From positions 20,851,209-20,915,208 of the forward strand of contig CP114482.1 in the NCBI GenBank assembly GCA_027186245.1: a DNA stretch of 64,000 nucleotides. The letters are read 5' to 3'. The notes below the pieces were generated by a model, which did not search any database, had not been told where the DNA came from, and saw nothing but the letters and a program-made list of their open reading frames with translations. The position numbers and the translations under genes were made by a program. The stretch comes from Coriaria nepalensis (Eukaryota; Streptophyta; Magnoliopsida; Cucurbitales; Coriariaceae). Positions within the stretch are counted from its first letter, which is position 1; the number at the start of each line of letters is the position of its first letter. This document shows, piece by piece, positions 53,760-64,000 of the stretch.

Positions 53760-56700
53760 ATCAACTGCAAGTTACGCACGAAAGTCATGTTTAAAGGCCG
53801 AATTTCCTTTGAAGTGATTTAGAATGATTTACTGACAAAAAGAGACGCAAAAATATGACCTTAAGGCTAAAAAAATGCATAGTTGCCATCAATAGATCAA
53901 TCGCAAGTTATGCATGAAAGTCGCGTTCTAAATGCAAAAGGAGAATTGGTTTGAAGTGCGTTCAAACAATTTAATGATTGAAAAGACTGAGTCATATGCT
54001 TTTTAACGCTAAAATAATGCATTGTTGTCTTCAATAGATTAATTACAAGTTACGTAAGAAAATAGTGTTTGAAAGGCAAAAATAGAATTCGTTCGAATTA
54101 ATTTAGAATGATTTAATGACTAGAAGCGACTCAATGACATGACTTTAAGGCTAAACTAATGCATTGTTGCCTTCAATAGATCAACTGCAAGTTACGCACG
54201 AAAGTCATGTTTAAAAGTTGAATTTCGTTTGAAGTGATTTAGAATGATTTACTGACTAAAAGAGACGCAAAAATATGACTTTAAGGATAAAAAAATGCAT
54301 AATTTCCATCAATAGATCAATTACAAGTTATGCATGAAAGTCACGTTCTAAATGCAAAAAGAGAATTGGTTCGATGTGCCTTCAAACAATTTAATGATTG
54401 AAAAGACTGAGTGATATGCTTTTTAATGCTAAAATAATGCATTGTTGTCTTCAATAGATTAATTACAAGTTATGTAAGAAAATAATGTTTGAAGGGCAAA
54501 AATAGAATTCGCTCGAATTAATTTAGAATGATTTAATGACTAGAAGAGACTCAATGACATGAATTTAAGGCTAAACTAATGCATTGTTGCCTTCAATAGA
54601 TCAACTGTAAGTTACGCACGAAAGTCATGTTTAAAGGCCGAATTTCCTTTGAAGTGATTTAGAATGATTTACTGACTAAAAGAGACGCAAAAATATGACT
54701 TTAAGGCTAAAAAAATGCATAGTTGCCATCACTAGATCAATTGCAAGTTATGCATGAAAGTCGCGTTCTAAATGCAAAAAGAGAATTGGTTCGAAGTGCC
54801 TTCCAACAATTTAATGATTGAAAAGACTGAGTGATGTGCTTTTTAATGCTAAAATTATGCATTGTTATCTTCAATAGATTAATTACAAGTTACGTAAGAA
54901 AATAATGTTTGAAGGGCAAAAATAGAATTCGTTCGAATTAATTTAGAATGATTTAATGACTAGAAGCGACTCAATGACATGACTTTAAGGCTAAACTAAT
55001 GCATTGTTGCCTTCAATAGATCAACTGCAAGTTACGCACGAAATTCATGTTTAAAGGTTGAATTTCGTTTGAAGTGATTTAGAATGATTTACTGACTAAA
55101 AGAGACGCAAAAATATGACTTTAAGGATAAAAAAATGCATAGTTTCCATCAGTAGATCAATTACAAGTTATGCATGAAAGTCACGTTCTAAATGCATTAG
55201 GAGAATTGGTTCGAAGTGCGTTCAAACAATTTAATGATTGAAAAGACTGAGTGATGTGCTTTTTAATGCTAAAATTATGCATTGTTCTCTTTAATAGATT
55301 AATTACAAGTTACGTAAGAAAATAATGTTTGAAGGGCAAAAATAGAATTCGTTCTAATTAATTTAGAATGATTTAATGACTAGAAGTGACTCAATGACAT
55401 GACTTTAAGGCTAAACAAATGCATTGTTGCCTTCAATAGATCAACTGCAAGTTACGCACGAAAGTCATGTTTAAAGGCCGAATTTCGTTCGAAGTGATTT
55501 AGAATGATTTACTGACTAAAACAGACGCAAAAATATGACTTTAAGGCTAAAAAAATGCATAGTTGCCATCACTAGATCAATTGCAAGTTATGCATGAAAG
55601 TCGCGTTCTAAATGCAAAAAGAGAATTTGTTCAAAGTGCCTTCAAACAATTTAATGATTGAAAAGACTGAGTGATGTGCTTTTTAATGCTAAAATTATGC
55701 ATTGTTCTCTTCAATAGATTAATTACAAGTTACGTACGAAAATAATGTTTGAAGGGCAAAAATAGAATTCGTTCGAATTAATTTAGAATGATTTAATGAC
55801 TAGAAGCGACTCAATGACATGACTTTAAGGCTAAACTAATGCATTGTTGCCTTCAATAGATCAACTGCAAGTTACGCACGAAAGTCATGTTTAAAGGCCG
55901 AATTTCGTTCGAAGTGATTTAGAATGATTTACTGACTAAAACAGACGCAAAAATATGACTTTAAGGCTAAAAAAATGCATAGTTGCCATCACTAGATCAA
56001 TTGCAAGTTATGCATGAAAGTCGCGTTCTAAATGCAAAAAGAGAATTTGTTCGAAGTGCCTTCAAACAATTTAATGATTGAAAAGACTGAGTGATGTGCT
56101 TTTTAATGCTAAAATTATGCATTGTTCTCTTCAATAGATTAATTACAAGTTACGTAAGAAAATAATGTTTGAAGGGCAAAAATAGAATTCGTTCGAATTA
56201 ATTTAGAATGATTTAATGACTAGAAGCGACTCAATGACATGACTTTAAGGCTAAACTAATGCATTGTTGCCTTCAATAGATCAACTGCAAGTTACGCACG
56301 AAAGTCATGTTTAAAGGCCGAATTTCGTTCGAAGTGATTTAGAATGATTTACTGACTAAAACAGACGCAAAAATATGACTTTAAGGCTAAAAAAATGCAT
56401 AGTTGCCATCACTAGATCAATTGCAAGTTATGCATGAAAGTCGCGTTCTAAATGCAAAAAGAGAATTGGTTCGAAGTGCCTTCAAACAATTTAATGATTG
56501 AAAAGACTGAGTCATGTGCTTTTTAATGCTAAAATTATGCATTGTTCTCTTCAATAGATTAATTACAAGTTATGTAAGAAAATAATGTTTGAAGGGCAAA
56601 AATAGAATTCGTTCGAATGAATTTAGAATGATTTAATGACTAGAACAGACTCAATGACATGACTTTAAGGCTAAACAAATGCATTGCTGCCTTCAATAGA

Positions 56701-57960
56701 TCAACTGCAAGTTACGCACGAAAGTCATGTTTAAAGGCCGAATTTCGTTTGAAGTGATTTAGAATGATTTACTGACTAAAAGAGACGCAAAAATATGACT
56801 TTAAGGCTAAAAAAATGCATAGTTGCCATCAATAGATCAATTACAAGTTATCCATGAAAGTCGCGTTCTAAATGTAAAAAGAGAATTGGTTCGAAGTGCC
56901 TTCAAACAATTTAATGATTGAAAAGACTGAGTCATATGCTTTTTAACGCTAAAATTATGCATTGTTATCTTCAATAGATTAATTACAAGTTACGTAAGAA
57001 AATAATGTTTGAAGGGCAAAAATAGAATTCGTTCGAATTAATTTAGAATGATTTAATGACTAGAAGCGACTCAATGACATGACTTTAAGGCTAAACTAAT
57101 GCATTGTTGCCTTCAATAGATCAACTGCAAGTTACGCACGAAAGTCATGTTTAAAAGTTGAATTTCGTTTGAAGTGATTTAGAATGATTTACTGACTAAA
57201 AGAGACGCAAAAATATGACTTTAAGGATAAAAAAATGCATAGTTTCCATCAGTAGATCAATTACAAGTTATGCATGAAAGTCACGTTCTAAATGCAATAG
57301 CAGAATTGGTTCGAAGTGCGTTCAAACAATTTAATGATTGAAAAGACTGAGTGATGTGCTTTTTAATGCTAAAATTATGCATTGTTCTCTTTAATAGATT
57401 AATTACAAGTTACGTAAGAAAATAATGTTTGAAGGGCAAAAATAGAATTCGTTCGAATTAATTTAGAATGATTTAATGACTAGAAGTGACTCAATGACAT
57501 GACTTTAAGGCTAAACAAATGCATTGTTGCCTTCAATAGATCAACTGCAAGTTACGCACGAAAGTCATGTTTAAAGGCCGAATTTCGTTCGAAGTGATTT
57601 AGAATGATTTACTGACTAAAAGAGACGCAAAAATATGACTTTAAGGCTAAAAAAATGCATAGTTGCCATCACTAGATCAATTGCAAGTTATGCATGAAAG
57701 TCGCGTTCTAAATGCAAAAAGAGAATTTGTTCGAAGTGCCTTCAAACAATTTAATGATTGAAAAGACTGCGTCATGTGCTTTTTAATGCTAAAATTATGC
57801 ATTGTTCTCTTCAATAGATTAATTACAAGTTACGTACGAAAATAATGTTTGAAGGGCAAAAATAGAATTCGTTCGAATTAATTTAGAATGATTTAATGAC
57901 TAGAAGCGACTCAATGACATGACTTTAAGGCTAAACTAATGCATTGTTGCCTTCAATAGA
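53760..57960. repeat. Right-domain ten-unit block, copy R2
   Basis: Matches R1 over about 54,075-57,770 and matches 58,800-63,000 (R3) at offset 5,040. Markers at its left end shared with R3 only: AAATATGACCTTAAGG, CAATCGCAAG, GGTTTGAAG and AATAGTGTTTGAAAGG. Differences from R3 include TTCCAAC for TTCAAAC, ATGCATTAGG for ATGCAAAAAG and GTTCTAATT for GTTCGAATT. Confidence 0.9.
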
Positions 57961-58799
57961 TCAACTGCAAGTTATGCACGAAAGTCACGTTTAGAGGCCG
58001 AATTTCGTTCGAAGTGATTTATAATGATTTACTGACTAAAAGAGACGCAAAAATATGACTTTAAGGCTAAAAAAATGCATAGTTGCCATCAATAGATCAA
58101 TTGCAAGTTATGCATGAAATTCGCGTTTTAAATGCAAAAGGAGAATTGGTTCGAAGTGCGTTCAAACAATTTAATGATTGAAAAGACTGAGTGATGTGCT
58201 GTTTAATGCTAAAATTATGCACTGTTCTCTTCAATAGATTAATTACAAGTTACGTAAGAAAATAATGTTTGAAGGGCAAAAATTGAATTCGTTCGAATTA
58301 ATTTAGAATGATTTAATGACTAGAAGAGACTCAATGACATGACTTTAAGCCGAAACAAATGCATTGTTGCCTTCAATAGATCAACTGCAAGTTATGCACG
58401 AAAGTCATGTTTAAAGGCCGAATTTCGTTTGAAGTGATTTAGAATGATTTACTGACTAAAAGAGACGCAAAAATATGACTTTAAGGCTAAAAAAATGCAT
58501 AGTTGCCATCAATAGATCAATTACAAGTTATCCATGAAAGTCGCGTTCTAAATGCAAAAGGAGAATTGGTTCGAAGTGCGTTCAAACAATTTAATGATTG
58601 AAAAGACTGAGTGATATGCTTTTTAATGCTAAAATTATGCATTGTTGTCTTCAATAGATTAATTACAAGTTACGTAAGAAAATAATGTTTGAAGGGCAAA
58701 AATAGAATTCGTTTGAATTAATTTAGAATGATTTAATGACTAGAAGAGACTCAATGACATGAATTTAAGGCTAAACTAATGCATTGTTGCCTTCAATAG
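57961..58799. repeat. Two-unit insertion between R2 and R3
   Basis: These 840 bp lengthen the spacing from 4,200 to 5,040 bp. They contain the segment of about 58,021-58,370 copied from the 49.2-49.55 kb type (GAAATTCGCG, GCTGTTTAATGC, GCACTGTTCTC, CCGAAACAAATGC) plus GTCACGTTTAGAGGCC, private to this spot. Confidence 0.75.
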
Positions 58800-61700
58800 A
58801 TCAACTGCAAGTTACGCACGAAAGTCATGTTTAAAGGCCGAATTTCCTTTGAAGTGATTTAGAATGATTTACTGACAAAAAGAGACGCAAAAATATGACC
58901 TTAAGGCTAAAAAAATGCATAGTTGCCATCAATAGATCAATCGCAAGTTATGCATGAAAGTCGCGTTCTAAATGCAAAAGGAGAATTGGTTTGAAGTGCG
59001 TTCAAACAATTTAATGATTGAAAAGACTGAGTCATATGCTTTTTAACGCTAAAATAATGCATTGTTGTCTTCAATAGATTAATTACAAGTTACGTAAGAA
59101 AATAGTGTTTGAAAGGCAAAAATAGAATTCGTTCGAATTAATTTAGAATGATTTAATGACTAGAAGCGACTCAATGACATGACTTTAAGGCTAAACTAAT
59201 GCATTGTTGCCTTCAATAGATCAACTGCAAGTTACGCACGAAAGTCATGTTTAAAAGTTGAATTTCGTTTGAAGTGATTTAGAATGATTTACTGACTAAA
59301 AGAGACGCAAAAATATGACTTTAAGGATAAAAAAATGCATAATTTCCATCAATAGATCAATTACAAGTTATGCATGAAAGTCACGTTCTAAATGCAAAAA
59401 GAGAATTGGTTCGATGTGCCTTCAAACAATTTAATGATTGAAAAGACTGAGTGATATGCTTTTTAATGCTAAAATAATGCATTGTTGTCTTCAATAGATT
59501 AATTACAAGTTATGTAAGAAAATAATGTTTGAAGGGCAAAAATAGAATTCGCTCGAATTAATTTAGAATGATTTAATGACTAGAAGAGACTCAATGACAT
59601 GAATTTAAGGCTAAACTAATGCATTGTTGCCTTCAATAGATCAACTGTAAGTTACGCACGAAAGTCATGTTTAAAGGCCGAATTTCCTTTGAAGTGATTT
59701 AGAATGATTTACTGACTAAAAGAGACGCAAAAATATGACTTTAAGGCTAAAAAAATGCATAGTTGCCATCACTAGATCAATTGCAAGTTATGCATGAAAG
59801 TCACGTTCTAAATGCAAAAAGAGAATTGGTTCGAAGTGCCTTCAAACAATTTAATGATTGAAAAGACTGAGTGATGTGCTTTTTAATGCTAAAATTATGC
59901 ATTGTTATCTTCAATAGATTAATTACAAGTTACGTAAGAAAATAATGTTTGAAGGGCAAAAATAGAATTCGTTCGAATTAATTTAGAATGATTTAATGAC
60001 TAGAAGCGACTCAATGACATGACTTTAAGGCTAAACTAATGCATTGTTGCCTTCAATAGATCAACTGCAAGTTACGCACGAAATTCATGTTTAAAGGTTG
60101 AATTTCGTTTGAAGTGATTTAGAATGATTTACTGACTAAAAGAGACGCAAAAATATGACTTTAAGGATAAAAAAATGCATAGTTTCCATCAGTAGATCAA
60201 TTACAAGTTATGCATGAAAGTCACGTTCTAAATGCAAAAAGAGAATTGGTTCGAAGTGCGTTCAAACAATTTAATGATTGAAAAGACTGAGTGATGTGCT
60301 TTTTAATGCTAAAATTATGCATTGTTTTCTTTAATAGATTAATTACAAGTTACGTAAGAAAATAATGTTTGAAGGGCAAAAATAGAATTCGTTCGAATTA
60401 ATTTAGAATGATTTAATGACTAGAAGTGACTCAATGACATGACTTTAAGGCTAAACAAATGCATTGTTGCCTTCAATAGATCAACTGCAAGTTACGCACG
60501 AAAGTCATGTTTAAAGGCCGAATTTCGTTCGAAGTGATTTAGAATGATTTACTGACTAAAACAGACGCAAAAATATGACTTTAAGGCTAAAAAAATGCAT
60601 AGTTGCCATCACTAGATCAATTGCAAGTTATGCATGAAAGTCGCGTTCTAAATGCAAAAAGAGAATTTGTTCGAAGTGCCTTCAAACAATTTAATGATTG
60701 AAAAGACTGAGTGATGTGCTTTTTAATGCTAAAATTATGCATTGTTCTCTTCAATAGATTAATTACAAGTTACGTACGAAAATAATGTTTGAAGGGCAAA
60801 AATAGAATTCGTTCGAATTAATTTAGAATGATTTAATGACTAGAAGCGACTCAATGACATGACTTTAAGGCTAAACTAATGCATTGTTGCCTTCAATAGA
60901 TCAACTGCAAGTTACGCACGAAAGTCATGTTTAAAGGCCGAATTTCGTTCGAAGTGATTTAGAATGATTTACTGACTAAAACAGACGCAAAAATATGACT
61001 TTAAGGCTAAAAAAATGCATAGTTGCCATCACTAGATCAATTGCAAGTTATGCATGAAAGTCGCGTTCTAAATGCAAAAAGAGAATTTGTTCGAAGTGCC
61101 TTCAAACAATTTAATGATTGAAAAGACTGAGTGATGTGCTTTTTAATGCTAAAATTATGCATTGTTCTCTTCAATAGATTAATTACAAGTTACGTAAGAA
61201 AATAATGTTTGAAGGGCAAAAATAGAATTCGTTCGAATTAATTTAGAATGATTTAATGACTAGAAGCGACTCAATGACATGACTTTAAGGCTAAACTAAT
61301 GCATTGTTGCCTTCAATAGATCAACTGCAAGTTACGCACGAAAGTCATGTTTAAAGGCCGAATTTCGTTCGAAGTGATTTAGAATGATTTACTGACTAAA
61401 ACAGACGCAAAAATATGACTTTAAGGCTAAAAAAATGCATAGTTGCCATCACTAGATCAATTGCAAGTTATGCATGAAAGTCGCGTTCTAAATGCAAAAA
61501 GAGAATTGGTTCGAAGTGCCTTCAAACAATTTAATGATTGAAAAGACTGAGTCATGTGCTTTTTAATGCTAAAATTATGCATTGTTCTCTTCAATAGATT
61601 AATTACAAGTTATGTAAGAAAATAATGTTTGAAGGGCAAAAATAGAATTCGTTCGAATGAATTTAGAATGATTTAATGACTAGAACAGACTCAATGACAT

Positions 61701-63000
61701 GACTTTAAGGCTAAACAAATGCATTGCTGCCTTCAATAGATCAACTGCAAGTTACGCACGAAAGTCATGTTTAAAGGCCGAATTTCGTTTGAAGTGATTT
61801 AGAATGATTTACTGACTAAAATAGACGCAAAAATATGACTTTAAGGCTAAAAAAATGCATAGTTGCCATCAATAGATCAATTACAAGTTATCCATGAAAG
61901 TCGCGTTCTAAATGTAAAAAGAGAATTGGTTCGAAGTGCCTTCAAACAATTTAATGATTGAAAAGACTGAGTCATATGCTTTTTAACGCTAAAATTATGC
62001 ATTGTTATCTTCAATAGATTAATTACAAGTTACGTAAGAAAATAATGTTTGAAGGGCAAAAATAGAATTCGTTCGAATTAATTTAGAATGATTTAATGAC
62101 TAGAAGCGACTCAATGACATGACTTTAAGGCTAAACTAATGCATTGTTGCCTTCAATAGATCAACTGCAAGTTACGCACGAAAGTCATGTTTAAAAGTTG
62201 AATTTCGTTTGAAGTGATTTAGAATGATTTACTGACTAAAAGAGACGCAAAAATATGACTTTAAGGATAAAAAAATGCATAGTTTCCATCAGTAGATCAA
62301 TTACAAGTTATGCATGAAAGTCACGTTCTAAATGCAATAGGAGAATTGGTTCGAAGTGCGTTCAAACAATTTAATGATTGAAAAGACTGAGTGATGTGCT
62401 TTTTAATGCTAAAATTATGCATTGTTCTCTTTAATAGATTAATTACAAGTTACGTAAGAAAATAATGTTTGAAGGGCAAAAATAGAATTCGTTCGAATTA
62501 ATTTAGAATGATTTAATGACTAGAAGTGACTCAATGACATGACTTTAAGGCTAAACAAATGCATTGTTGCCTTCAATAGATCAACTGCAAGTTACGCACG
62601 AAAGTCATGTTTAAAGGCCGAATTTCGTTCGAAGTGATTTAGAATGATTTACTGACTAAAACAGACGCAAAAATATGACTTTAAGGCTAAAAAAATGCAT
62701 AGTTGCCATCACTAGATCAATTGCAAGTTATGCATGAAAGTCGCGTTCTAAATGCAAAAAGAGAATTTGTTCGAAGTGCCTTCAAACAATTTAATGATTG
62801 AAAAGACTGAGTCATGTCATTTTTAATGCTAAAATTATGCATTGTTCTCTTCAATAGATTAATTACAAGTTACGTAAGAAAATAATGTTTGAAGGGCAAA
62901 AATAGAATTCGTTCGAATTAATTTAGAATGATTTAATGACTAGAAGCGACTCAATGACATGACTTTAAGGCTAAACTAATGCATTGTTGCCTTCAATAGA
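58800..63000. repeat. Right-domain ten-unit block, copy R3
   Basis: Third copy of the block, offset 5,040 from R2. Private changes include ATTGTTTTCTTTAATAG near 60,324, AAAATAGACGC near 61,819 and GTCATGTCATTTTTAATG near 62,812. From 63,001 it runs on into a fourth copy that lacks the first two units. Confidence 0.9.
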
Positions 63001-63678
63001 TCAACTGCAAGTTACGCACGAAAGTCATGTTTAAAGGCCGAATTTCCTTTGAAGTGATTTAGAATGATTTACTGACTAAAAGAGACGCAAAAATATGACT
63101 TTAAGGCTAAAAAAATGCATAGTTGCCATCACTAGATCAATTGCAAGTTATGCATGAAAGTCGCGTTCTAAATGCAAAAAGAGAATTGGTTCGAAGTGCC
63201 TTCCAACAATTTAATGATTGAAAAGACTGAGTGATGTGCTTTTTAATGCTAAAATTATGCATTGTTATCTTCAATAGATTAATTACAAGTTACGTAAGAA
63301 AATAATGTTTGAAGGGCAAAAATAGAATTCGTTCGAATTAATTTAGAATGATTTAATGACTAGAAGCGACTCAATGATATGACTTTAAGGCTAAACTAAT
63401 GCATTGTTGCCTTCAATAGATCAACTGCAAGTTACGCACGAAAGTCATGTTTAAAGGTTGAATTTCGTTTGAAGTGATTTAGAATGATTTACTGACTAAA
63501 AGAGACGCAAAAATATGACTTTAAGGATAAAAAAATGCATAGTTTCCATCAGTAGATCAATTACAAGTTATGCATGAAAGTCACGTTCTAAATGCAATAG
63601 GAGAATTGGTTCGAAGTGCGTTCAAACAATTTAATGATTGAAAAGACTGAGTGATGTGCTTTTTAATGCTAAAATTAT
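63001..63678. repeat. Start of a fourth block copy (R4)
   Basis: Follows 54,601 onward at offset 8,400 (TTCCAACAATT near 63,201, ATTGTTATCTTC near 63,261, CATAGTTTCCATCAGTAG near 63,540). Private changes are TCAATGATATGAC and GAAAGTCATGTTTAAAGGTTG. It skips the first roughly 840 bp of the block, so the junction at about 63,000 is a rearrangement point. Confidence 0.8.
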
Positions 63679-64000
63679 GCATTGTTCTCTTTAATAGATT
63701 AATTACAAGTTACGTAAGAAAATAATGTTTGAAGGGCAAAAATAGAATTCGTTCGAATTAATTTAGAATGATTTAATGACTAGAAGTGACTCAATGACAT
63801 GACTTTAAGGCTAAACAAATGCATTGTTGCCTTCAATAGATCAACTGCAAGTTACGCACGAAAGTCATGTTTAAAGGCCGAATTTCGTTCGAAGTGATTT
63901 AGAATGATTTACTGACTAAAACAGACGCAAAAATATGACTTTAAGGCTAAAAAAATGCATAGTTGCCATCACTAGATCAATTGCAAGTTATGCATGAAAG
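63679..64000. repeat. Partial trimer unit at the window edge
   Basis: A 63,679-63,820, B 63,821-63,956, and the first 44 bp of C (63,957-64,000). It is cut only by the window; the array evidently continues. Confidence 0.95.

Larger units (their letters stand above)
1..64000. repeat. Satellite DNA array, 420-bp trimeric higher-order repeat
   Basis: The entire window is head-to-tail copies of a 420-bp unit made of monomers A (142 bp), B (136 bp) and C (142 bp). Unit starts can be followed from 1, 421, 841 and so on to 63,679: 151 complete units and one partial. Of these, 134 are exactly 420 bp, two are 556 bp (an extra monomer), and the other 15 are 412, 419 or 421 bp. No unit is inverted and nothing unrelated is inserted. 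G+C is about 32% by hand count on one unit. Stop codons fall in every frame of the unit; because 420 is divisible by 3 they recur in the same frame, so long reading frames are absent. The organisation is typical of centromeric or heterochromatic eukaryotic satellites. The family is not recognised and centromere function is inferred, not shown. Confidence 0.98.

Noticed and set aside
1..64000. CRISPR array
   Set aside because: There are direct repeats, but no short repeat alternating with unique spacers; everything between matches is also repeated, and no cas genes are present.
1..64000. CENP-B box
   Set aside because: The A-monomer string ATTCGTTCGAATTAATT matches the TTCG and the central A of the box, but the required CGGG is absent in A; B and C fit no better.
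1..64000. Transposable element, rRNA or tRNA cluster, telomere repeat or microsatellite
   Set aside because: No terminal repeats, target-site duplications, coding domains, RNA-like folds, or runs of short simple repeats were seen; unit register is continuous throughout.
1..64000. Promoters, terminators or other regulatory sites
   Set aside because: TATA-like and A/T-run strings occur in every unit as expected at about 32% G+C. With no gene to serve, none can be supported. Satellite transcription is possible but not visible from sequence.
1..64000. Simple assembly artefact such as one unit copied in silico
   Set aside because: Units carry distinct, ordered private variants, and the block junctions differ between domains, which is hard to obtain from a collapsed or looped assembly. 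Local misassembly at block junctions cannot be excluded without reads.
1..64000. Naming a host species or known satellite family
   Set aside because: I do not recognise the consensus. A database search of the 420-bp unit would decide; from sequence alone any name would be a guess.

Overview
The whole 64 kb window is one uninterrupted block of satellite DNA. I see no credible gene, RNA gene, transposon, CRISPR array or unique sequence. The repeat unit is a 420-bp trimer built from three related monomers, called here A (142 bp), B (136 bp) and C (142 bp). All copies face the same way. With the unit start set at GCATTGTTGT (or GGATTGTTGT), I traced 151 complete units plus a 322-bp partial unit at the right end. 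Of the 151, 134 are exactly 420 bp, 15 differ by small indels (412, 419 or 421 bp) and two are four-monomer units of 556 bp. A hand count on one representative unit gives about 32% G+C.

This is the organisation of eukaryotic centromeric or heterochromatic satellite DNA with higher-order repeats (HORs), probably from a long-read assembly. I do not recognise the family and cannot tell plant from animal. The centromere assignment is inference: array size, HOR structure and near-nucleosomal monomer length fit it, but no binding evidence is visible and no CENP-B box is present. Neither edge of the array lies in the window, so the array is longer than 64 kb.

Layout. (1) Positions 1 to about 28,100 are a left domain with its own variants (C monomers with GAAATGACTG; A monomers with TATGTACGAAAATAA). 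It is a mosaic of copied multi-unit blocks. The largest pair is 1-5,879 and 13,019-18,897; smaller ones lie at 6,299/23,515, 7,607/11,807, 25.1/28.0 kb and a perfect 803-bp tandem pair at 21,781/22,621. (2) About 18,898-20,154 is a divergent island of three 419-bp units. (3) About 29,400-34,200 is a more diverse stretch holding the two 556-bp tetramer units. (4) About 34,229-41,660 carries a 2,940-bp-spaced duplication and further partial copies. (5) About 41,850-49,860 is a diverse stretch with an 8-bp deletion and three B/A hybrid monomers. (6) About 49,860-64,000 is the right domain (AGCGACTC, ACTAGATC, GTGATGTGCT variants). There a roughly 4.2-kb, ten-unit block recurs three times and starts a fourth time.

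The nested scales (about 140 bp, 420 bp, 0.8-5.9 kb, domain) record successive unequal exchange, segmental amplification and conversion. The most informative spots are the tetramers, which show a crossover inside a 15-bp A/B identity; the B/A-to-C hybrids, which look like the matching contraction; and a 359-bp right-domain patch at 27,642-28,000 placed 25 kb away in the left domain.
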